The notes beneath the pieces were generated by a model that saw only the letters and a list, made by a program, of their open reading frames with translations, did not search any database and had not been told where the DNA came from. The position numbers were made by a program, and so were the translations under genes. From positions 1 through 26,241 of the forward strand of contig DCJL01000036.1 in NCBI GenBank assembly GCA_002320035.1: a stretch of DNA of 26,241 bases, read 5' to 3'. The DNA is from Clostridiales bacterium UBA1701. GTDB taxonomy: Bacteria; Bacillota; Clostridia; Oscillospirales; Oscillospiraceae. This document shows positions 22,002-26,241 of this stretch, one piece after another. Every line of letters begins with the position of its first letter. Positions within the stretch are counted from its first letter, which is position 1.

Positions 22002-23573
22002 ATGAATGCTTGCAGGGAAAAGAAAAAAATAAACATCAATCTGAGCGTGACGCTCATCAGCATGGCTGCCATCACCGCCTTTGTGATATTCATGGTGCGC
22101 CGCCCTAATGCCGCTCTGGACGCTGTCAGCACTGCCTTCAACTTTGCCACCCAGGTCTTCGGCGTCCCGCTGATGATCTTCACCTTTGTCACCACGGTGC
22201 TGGCCATTTATCTGGCTTTCAGCAAGTATGGAAAGATCAAATTGGGTGACTGTGACCCTGAATATTCCACCTTCAGCTATATCGCCATGATGGCCCTGGC
22301 GGCCCTGGCCTCTGCCGCCCTTTACTGGTCCTTTACCGAGTGGGCTTATTACTATATGAATCCCGGACTCGGCATTAAGCCTTATTCTGTAGAGGCTATG
22401 GAGATTTCTCTCGGTTATTCCTTCTTCCATTGGGGCTTTGCTACCCAGGCCCCTTATGTGCTCACCGGCGTTGCCATCGGCTACGCAGTTTATAACCGAA
22501 AGGTAAAGCTGATGAAGGTCAGCTCGGTCTGTGAGTACATGATGGGCAATTTCCGCTATAAGAAGCTACTGGGAGCCATTATTGATATCTCCGTGGTGTT
22601 TTGCATCGTGGGCGCCCTGGGATGCACTCTGGGTCTGGCCGTGCCCCTGGGCACCGGAGCGCTCGAGCAGGTTTTCGGTATCGAGACTACCTTCCCCATT
22701 CAGGTCTGCGTGGTGCTGGGGATCGGCATCATCTTCACGGTCAGCTCCCTGTTGGGTACGGACAAAGGCATGAAGGTCATCAGCGATTTCTCCACCGTGC
22801 TCTGCCTTCTCTTTATGCTGTTCATCCTGCTGGTGGGCCCGGCAAAGTTCATCATTGAGAACTTCTTCAGCAGCCTTGCCTGGATGTGTGACAAGTATGT
22901 CCGGATGAGTTTCTTCACCGATCCTGTGGCCCAGACAGGCTTTACAGAGGAGTGGACCACCTTCTTCCAGGCATTTTGCTTGACCTATACTGCCATGATG
23001 GGTATTTTTGTGGCAAAGATCTCCAAGGGCCGTACCATCCGTCAGGTGTCCCTTTGCTGCCTGCTGGGCGTATCCGGCGGGGTGTGGGTGCTTTTTGGTA
23101 TTAACGGGGGCTTTGCCATGCATGCGGAGCTTTCCGGCACTGTTAAGGTAACGGAAATTCTCTCTAGCGGAGCTGGTCAGGATATGATCTACGGTGTCGT
23201 GTCCTCACTGCCTGGCGGCAGCAAAATTCTTCCGCTGGCAATGATGCTCATTATTGTAGGGTTCGTGGCCTCCAGCTTGGATTCTGCATCCTTCTCCCTG
23301 GCACAGACCACCACACTGCGTCTCAAGGAATCAGGAGAGGTCAGCAAAACCCTGCGCCTGTTCTGGTGCCTAGTCCTGACGCTGGTGCCTCTGGCTATCA
23401 TGTTCGCTAAGGCAGATTTTTCCGCACTGAAAAGCTTGGCCATCCTGGTATCCATTCCCTTTATGTTTGTTGTAATCTTCATGGAGATTGTCCTGTTTAA
23501 GTGGCTGCGTGAAGATACAAATAAGAAAGTAACCAAAAATTTTTTGACGGAAGTGCTTGCAGAGGAAGTGTGA
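22002..23573 (+). CDS. BCCT-family transporter (second, divergent copy)
   Basis: A 523-residue BCCT membrane protein with about 12 hydrophobic segments. It differs from the first copy in helix 3: the glycine-rich motif is replaced by ALAALASAALYWSFTEWAYYY (98-118), with the aromatic-rich substrate box WSFTEWAYYY. This aromatic WAYYY pattern is seen in carriers of carnitine/betaine-like compounds. The start follows AAAGAGGG. Together with the first copy it suggests separate carriers for substrate and product, or uniport/antiport pairing as CaiT exchanges carnitine and gamma-butyrobetaine (family knowledge; inferred here). Confidence 0.92.
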   Translation: MNACREKKKININLSVTLISMAAITAFVIFMVRRPNAALDAVSTAFNFATQVFGVPLMIFTFVTTVLAIYLAFSKYGKIKLGDCDPEYSTFSYIAMMALAALASAALYWSFTEWAYYYMNPGLGIKPYSVEAMEISLGYSFFHWGFATQAPYVLTGVAIGYAVYNRKVKLMKVSSVCEYMMGNFRYKKLLGAIIDISVVFCIVGALGCTLGLAVPLGTGALEQVFGIETTFPIQVCVVLGIGIIFTVSSLLGTDKGMKVISDFSTVLCLLFMLFILLVGPAKFIIENFFSSLAWMCDKYVRMSFFTDPVAQTGFTEEWTTFFQAFCLTYTAMMGIFVAKISKGRTIRQVSLCCLLGVSGGVWVLFGINGGFAMHAELSGTVKVTEILSSGAGQDMIYGVVSSLPGGSKILPLAMMLIIVGFVASSLDSASFSLAQTTTLRLKESGEVSKTLRLFWCLVLTLVPLAIMFAKADFSALKSLAILVSIPFMFVVIFMEIVLFKWLREDTNKKVTKNFLTEVLAEEV

Positions 23574-23585
23574 AAAGGAGGAGCT

Positions 23586-23930
23586 ATGCCATATTGTGAA
23601 ATTCTTACCACCACCAAGGTGGAAAAAGCGGAAGAAATGAAACTGAATCATGAGATTGCCCGAATTATTGAACAAATCCCTGGAAAAAGTGAGCGCTGGG
23701 TCATGACCCACATTCAGGATGAAACCAGAATGGCCTTTGCCGGCACCAATGCCGCACCGGCAGCCATGATCACGGTCAAGACATTCGGAGAACTGGCCCC
23801 TGAACAGTATGATATGCTGACAAAGTCCTTCTGTCAGTCGGCGGCACAGCTGCTAAAGGTTCCATCGGATCGGCTATACGTCACTTATGAACCCATAACG
23901 CATTGGGGATGGGACGGTGCAAATTTCTGA
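23586..23930 (+). CDS. MIF-family tautomerase
   Basis: A 114-residue protein of the macrophage migration inhibitory factor branch of the tautomerase superfamily. After Met removal Pro1 (MPYCEILTTT) is the catalytic base. K33 in IPGKSERW, MAFAGTN (MIF has MAFGGSS), SDRLYVTY (MIF has PDRVYINY) with the active-site Tyr, and the C-terminal GWDGANF (MIF has GWNNSTF) align along the full length. The Asn after the Tyr is Thr here, and the CxxC motif of mammalian MIF is absent (AAPAAM). AAAGGAGG precedes the start. It ends the cluster. A keto-enol or enamine-imine tautomerase acting on the dehydration product is the simplest role. Confidence 0.88.
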   Translation: MPYCEILTTTKVEKAEEMKLNHEIARIIEQIPGKSERWVMTHIQDETRMAFAGTNAAPAAMITVKTFGELAPEQYDMLTKSFCQSAAQLLKVPSDRLYVTYEPITHWGWDGANF

Positions 23931-23941
23931 AATTCCATTTT

Positions 23942-23990
23942 AGAAGACTCCTGACAAGAAGACTCCTGACAGTCAGGAGTCTTCTTGTTG
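23942..23990 (+). terminator. Terminator of the catabolic cluster, with a tandem 15-mer
   Basis: AGAAGACTCCTGACA occurs twice in direct tandem (23942-23956, 23957-23971), and the inverse GTCAGGAGTCTTCTT follows at 23972-23986. The second copy forms a perfect 15 bp stem with the inverse copy; the first could compete for it. A T-rich tail (TTGTTGTGTTG) follows. It lies 11 bases after the tautomerase stop and ends the operon. Confidence 0.75.
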
Positions 23991-24479
23991 TGTTGCACAA
24001 TGTATTCAGGGCAGACAAGCGCTTAATTATCAATGCGCCCAATGAAAAGTGCAGCTATGTATTTCAAAAGATTGCTGCGACATCAATAATGCTACCAGAA
24101 AAATTCCGAAGATGCCGCTGGACAAATTCAAAGCGGGGTGAGCATCTACCTGGCCGATCAGAGCTGATCTGAGATCGAAACCACCGGTTAAATGATGAAC
24201 CGGTGGTATTGATCTTGTATGGAGATAGGACGAAAAGCCATAACACAGAAGCCTTCCTGTTGGTAGCCCCCTCACCAGGTGCGCCGCTATATACAAAGAA
24301 AAGGGGGAGCGGAACAGGGGAGGTGACAGGTGGCGGCAGTACCGGCGGGAGCTGGAGCGATGGCTAAGAACAGGGCAAGTTGGGAAAAAATGTGATGGCT
24401 TGGAGGTTTGGTGGTTTTTAGGCCTTTCCGTAGCTTTCCGCTTTTGGGTCAAGGTTTGGGTCGAGGCCGGAATAGGCAC
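23991..24479. other. Gene-poor stretch after the catabolic cluster
   Basis: No credible gene. It holds a second hairpin (ACCACCGGTT 24180-24189 with AACCGGTGGT 24198-24207), copy 2 of the dispersed 22-base repeat (24281-24302), and a doubled GGGTC motif at about 24446-24462. Base composition and ORF content look like decayed mobile DNA. Confidence 0.55.
24281..24302 (+). repeat. Dispersed 22-base repeat, copy 2
   Basis: Begins GCGCCGCT and ends ACAAAGAAAA, same orientation as 11439-11460 with two differences. The copies flank the 12-24 kb catabolic cluster. Confidence 0.6.
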
Positions 24480-24605
24480 AATTTGGAAAAAACTATTGTG
24501 CGTAATGAAAAAGAGTATACCTATTGGGAAGGACGATGCACGGTTGGCTGTGATCCCGGGACAGGAAAACAGATTCAACGCTCTGTTTGCGGGAATTGTT
24601 CTGTG
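24480..24605 (+). pseudogene. Remnant of a tyrosine-integrase N-terminal domain
   Basis: One reading frame gives EYTYWEGRCTVGCDPGTG followed by KQIQRSV. This matches the start of the arm-binding N-domain common in Firmicute phage and transposon integrases (a W-E-G-R-Y-T-V-G-x-DPGTGKQ-x-Q-x-S pattern, known of the family). Cysteines replace expected tyrosine or aromatic positions, and the similarity stops after about 35 residues. The reading continues open to 24857 with no recognisable integrase core or catalytic R-H-R-Y residues. It is a decayed fragment that probably marks the element which used the adjacent tRNA site. Confidence 0.55.
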
Positions 24606-24866
24606 CCCCATGCCAAGGACAATTTGAGCTATCAAACTAAAAATTCAAATAGGACAGTGTTAGAGTTAGGTGCTTTACTGGCTGGGAAGATAAGGCAACG
24701 CTTAGAGGTAAACCGAGCGCCCGGTTGGGTTTATAAAAGAGGCGATACTAGATGCAATGGCGTTGATTCCATTGTAGGGAATACTGCAAGGTGGCTCAAA
24801 TATTCACTGTCATTTTCTGGCGATGTAGCTCAAGTACATATTAGTATTTACATGTAGATAAACTGA
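24606..24866. other. Spacer between integrase remnant and TIR gene
   Basis: Open in one plus frame to 24857, but the peptide is unrecognised and has no separate start or ribosome site. It lies convergent to the end of the TIR gene. I see nothing else in it. Confidence 0.4.
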
Positions 24867-25622
24867 CTATTTCGAAAATTGTCTTTCCAGGACCTTCAAT
24901 AATGTTGATAGGGCTGATGCATACTCGTTCCCGTTGAATCGGAGATACTTTATCTGAGAAATCAATGCCGGAGGGGTAGCGTCATCAATAATGATTGGGT
25001 ATATTGTACAGGATTGATCGTGAAGTGCTTTCCCGTAAAAGGCACTCCACTCATCCGTACAACACACCGAATTCAGATAATCTTTAGAAATTATCATGAT
25101 AAGCGCTTTACTTTCGGATAATCCTGTGCTGATCTTCTCGAAAATCCTCTCGCCGATGTTTATGGACCAATCATCCAAAAACACAGAGAATCCTGCATCC
25201 ATTAGGTCAGTGGCGATAGCTCTAGAGAATGCTAAATCAATAGAAGAATGAGATATAAAAACTTTAACTTTGTCCTGATTTTGAAATCTCTGCATAGAAC
25301 GAAGGTGCCTCTCCGTCAGCATGTCAGAACAAAGAATTCTCTCGTGTAACAGCATAATTTCTTCTTCGGGCAGCAGGTTCTCCGTGGCACAATTTTCAAA
25401 TAATTCTTGATCAATTGCAGCCAATCGCTCTGCAAGGCATTTTGTCGGTATATCAGATGTTGCCGCTGATTTGCTGACTTTATAATAGCCGATGCAATGA
25501 ATTGGCGTATTGGGACAGACAATCAGTTTTCCATCCGTATCGGTATCGTCAAAATATCCTATTTGTCCTCTATACGGTCCCTTTGTAATCAACACCGGCC
25601 CATAGCTTAATTCCTTCTTCAT
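24867..25622 (-). CDS. Orphan TIR-domain protein with N-terminal KOW/SH3-like domain
   Basis: A 251-residue protein. The C-terminal TIR domain (about 119-235) shows KVFISHSSIDLAFSRAIATD (118-137), GFSVFLDDWSINIGERI (144-160), IMIISKDYLNS (175-185) and the candidate catalytic E191 in CCTDEW. The usual S-x-W-C-x-x-E motif reads SVCCTDE, so Trp is replaced by Cys. The N-terminal 7-50 (GPVLITKGPYRGQIGYFDD) looks like a small KOW/SH3-type fold, followed by a helical linker (60-115). Bacterial TIR proteins are often NAD-degrading effectors of anti-phage defence (family knowledge). AGAGG precedes the start. No partner such as a sensor, cyclase or SIR2 gene is next to it. Its place beside a tRNA integration site and its lower GC suggest acquisition by transfer. 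Confidence 0.88.
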   Translation of the reverse strand: MKKELSYGPVLITKGPYRGQIGYFDDTDTDGKLIVCPNTPIHCIGYYKVSKSAATSDIPTKCLAERLAAIDQELFENCATENLLPEEEIMLLHERILCSDMLTERHLRSMQRFQNQDKVKVFISHSSIDLAFSRAIATDLMDAGFSVFLDDWSINIGERIFEKISTGLSESKALIMIISKDYLNSVCCTDEWSAFYGKALHDQSCTIYPIIIDDATPPALISQIKYLRFNGNEYASALSTLLKVLERQFSK

Positions 25623-25945
25623 GTTATTTCCTCTCTACTATTCTGAAGGCGTTCCTAGAAATCATATAATCATAAATCTGGTACCATATCTGTTGAAAAT
25701 TCCATTTGACTTTTCTTGGCAGGTTTCGATAGTTTCCTTATTATGCTGTACAATTTTCAAGGACATAGTTTGCTGTCTCCTTTCGAATGGTGTGTCGTGA
25801 CTTCATTCTACCAGAGATCTGCAAACCATGTCTCTTTTTATCCACTTTTCAATTTGCGAAACTTATTCTACCTTATCTTGGGTCACGGTTCGGGTCAGCG
25901 GGAATGGGGCGAAAATGGGTGCAACTTTTTAACCGCATAAACAAA
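25623..25945. other. AT-rich region between the TIR gene and the tRNA terminator
   Basis: No gene. It would carry the promoter of the TIR gene, but I find no strong -35/-10 pair. A doubled GGGTCA motif (about 25880-25896) and a partial copy of the dispersed repeat (25934-25950) lie at its right end. Confidence 0.5.
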
Positions 25946-25980
25946 GAAAAAGTCCTGAAATCGAAAGATTTCAGGACTTT
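25946..25980 (-). terminator. Intrinsic terminator of the initiator tRNA gene
   Basis: AAAGTCCTGAAATC (25949-25962) and GATTTCAGGACTTT (25967-25980) form a perfect 14 bp stem with a GAAA loop (TTTC on the transcript). The transcript runs into a T-rich tail at 25950-25942. It begins two bases after the tRNA 3' end. The arm GAAAAAGTCCTGAAAT (25946-25961) is repeated exactly at 11604-11619. Confidence 0.88.
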
Positions 25981-25982
25981 AG

Positions 25983-26058
25983 TGGTTGCGGGGGAAGGAT
26001 TCGAACCAACGACCTCCGGGTTATGAGCCCGACGAGCTGCCAACTGCTCTACCCCGCG
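25983..26058 (-). tRNA. tRNA-fMet (initiator, CAT anticodon)
   Basis: 76 bases with encoded CCA. The acceptor is CGCGGGG/CCCCGCA, leaving the C1-A72 mismatch that marks initiator tRNAs, and the anticodon stem has three G-C pairs next to a CTCATAA loop. The D-arm is GAGC...GCTC. The T-stem is odd: GTTGG faces CCTTC, giving two U-U mismatches beside three G-C pairs. The 3' half is duplicated at 143-190. A consensus promoter precedes it and a strong terminator follows, so the gene looks expressed despite the T-stem defect. Confidence 0.9.
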
Positions 26059-26077
26059 ATATTTATCCAGCTCATTT

Positions 26078-26106
26078 ATAATACCATAAACGGCGCCCCA
26101 AGTCAA
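26078..26106 (-). promoter_or_regulatory. Promoter of tRNA-fMet
   Basis: On the minus strand, -35 TTGACT (26101-26106), a 17-base spacer and -10 TATTAT (26078-26083), 19 bases before the tRNA 5' end. Confidence 0.85.
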
Positions 26107-26241
26107 GCCTTTAATTAAACTTTTTTAAAACGCCTTGTAGGTGTTACAATGAAGTGTGACAGGGACAGAAAAAAAGGATAGCGAATAGAGAGTACCTGTG
26201 TTAAGGTTGAGTTGCTCAGACAAAACCGAAAGGCAGGTGTA
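26107..26241. other. Unassigned right end
   Basis: No ORF of note. TACAAT (26145-26150) could be a -10 box on the plus strand, without a good -35. TACCTG near 26193 and CAGGTGTA at the very end could pair, so a structured leader RNA may start here and be cut off by the window edge. I cannot name it. Confidence 0.25.

Noticed and set aside
20752..23573. A carnitine (cai) operon, because of the CaiB-type enzyme and BCCT carrier
   Set aside because: No CaiA acyl-CoA dehydrogenase, CaiC ligase or CaiD hydratase is present, and aconitase X plus the 2-oxoacid oxidoreductase are not part of that pathway.
25787..26026. Plus-strand ORF ending GEGFEPTTSGL
   Set aside because: This tail is the translation of the antisense of the tRNA gene, a frequent false annotation.
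1..26241. CRISPR arrays, rRNA genes and insertion-sequence transposases
   Set aside because: No regularly spaced repeats, no rRNA-like segments and no transposase reading frames were seen.

Overview
The window looks like chromosome from an anaerobic Clostridia-type Firmicute, probably a gut Oscillospiraceae-like organism (my inference). The reasons are strong AAGGAGG-type ribosome sites, GC-rich genes between AT-rich control regions, CUT1 sugar ABC systems without their own ATPase, ferredoxin-dependent 2-oxoacid metabolism, and decayed integrase debris at a tRNA gene.

Layout. (1) 1-365 holds a copy of the 3' half of an initiator tRNA and hairpins. (2) 366-11137 is an alpha-glucoside locus. 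A leftward arm (LacI regulator, lipoprotein binding protein, two permeases, GH31 glycosidase, beta-phosphoglucomutase) and a rightward arm (an (alpha/alpha)6-type glycosidase-like protein and a GH65 phosphorylase) diverge from a control region with two identical operators placed symmetrically. The logic is import of an alpha-glucoside, trimming by GH31 and the unassigned enzyme, phosphorolysis by GH65 to beta-glucose-1-phosphate, and conversion to glucose-6-phosphate by the mutase. (3) 11138-12250 is gene-poor: terminators, inverted repeats, and fragments of an excisionase-like HTH protein and an Abi-like protein. (4) 12251-23930 is a catabolic cluster: an IclR regulator facing a rightward run of a four-subunit 2-oxoacid:ferredoxin oxidoreductase, two-subunit aconitase X, a BCCT transporter, RidA, a YitT-type membrane protein, a CaiB-type CoA-transferase, a second and different BCCT transporter, and a MIF-family tautomerase. 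(5) 23931-26241 is a second debris zone with an integrase N-terminal fragment, an orphan TIR-domain protein and an intact initiator tRNA gene with its own promoter and terminator.

The most interesting element is the cluster in (4). The gene set fits a route in which a beta-hydroxy-alpha-amino acid, cyclic or quaternary, is imported by BCCT carriers, dehydrated by aconitase X, resolved from enamine/imine to 2-oxoacid by RidA and/or the tautomerase, oxidatively decarboxylated to an acyl-CoA, and released by CoA transfer. I see no pyrroline-2-carboxylate reductase, the usual next step after aconitase X in hydroxyproline catabolism, so this may be an undescribed branch. The substrate is not readable from the sequence.

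The 47-48 bp direct repeat of the tRNA 3' half at the two ends of the window, with integrase and excisionase debris inside, suggests that most of the window sits within a tRNA-associated island or a stack of old insertions.
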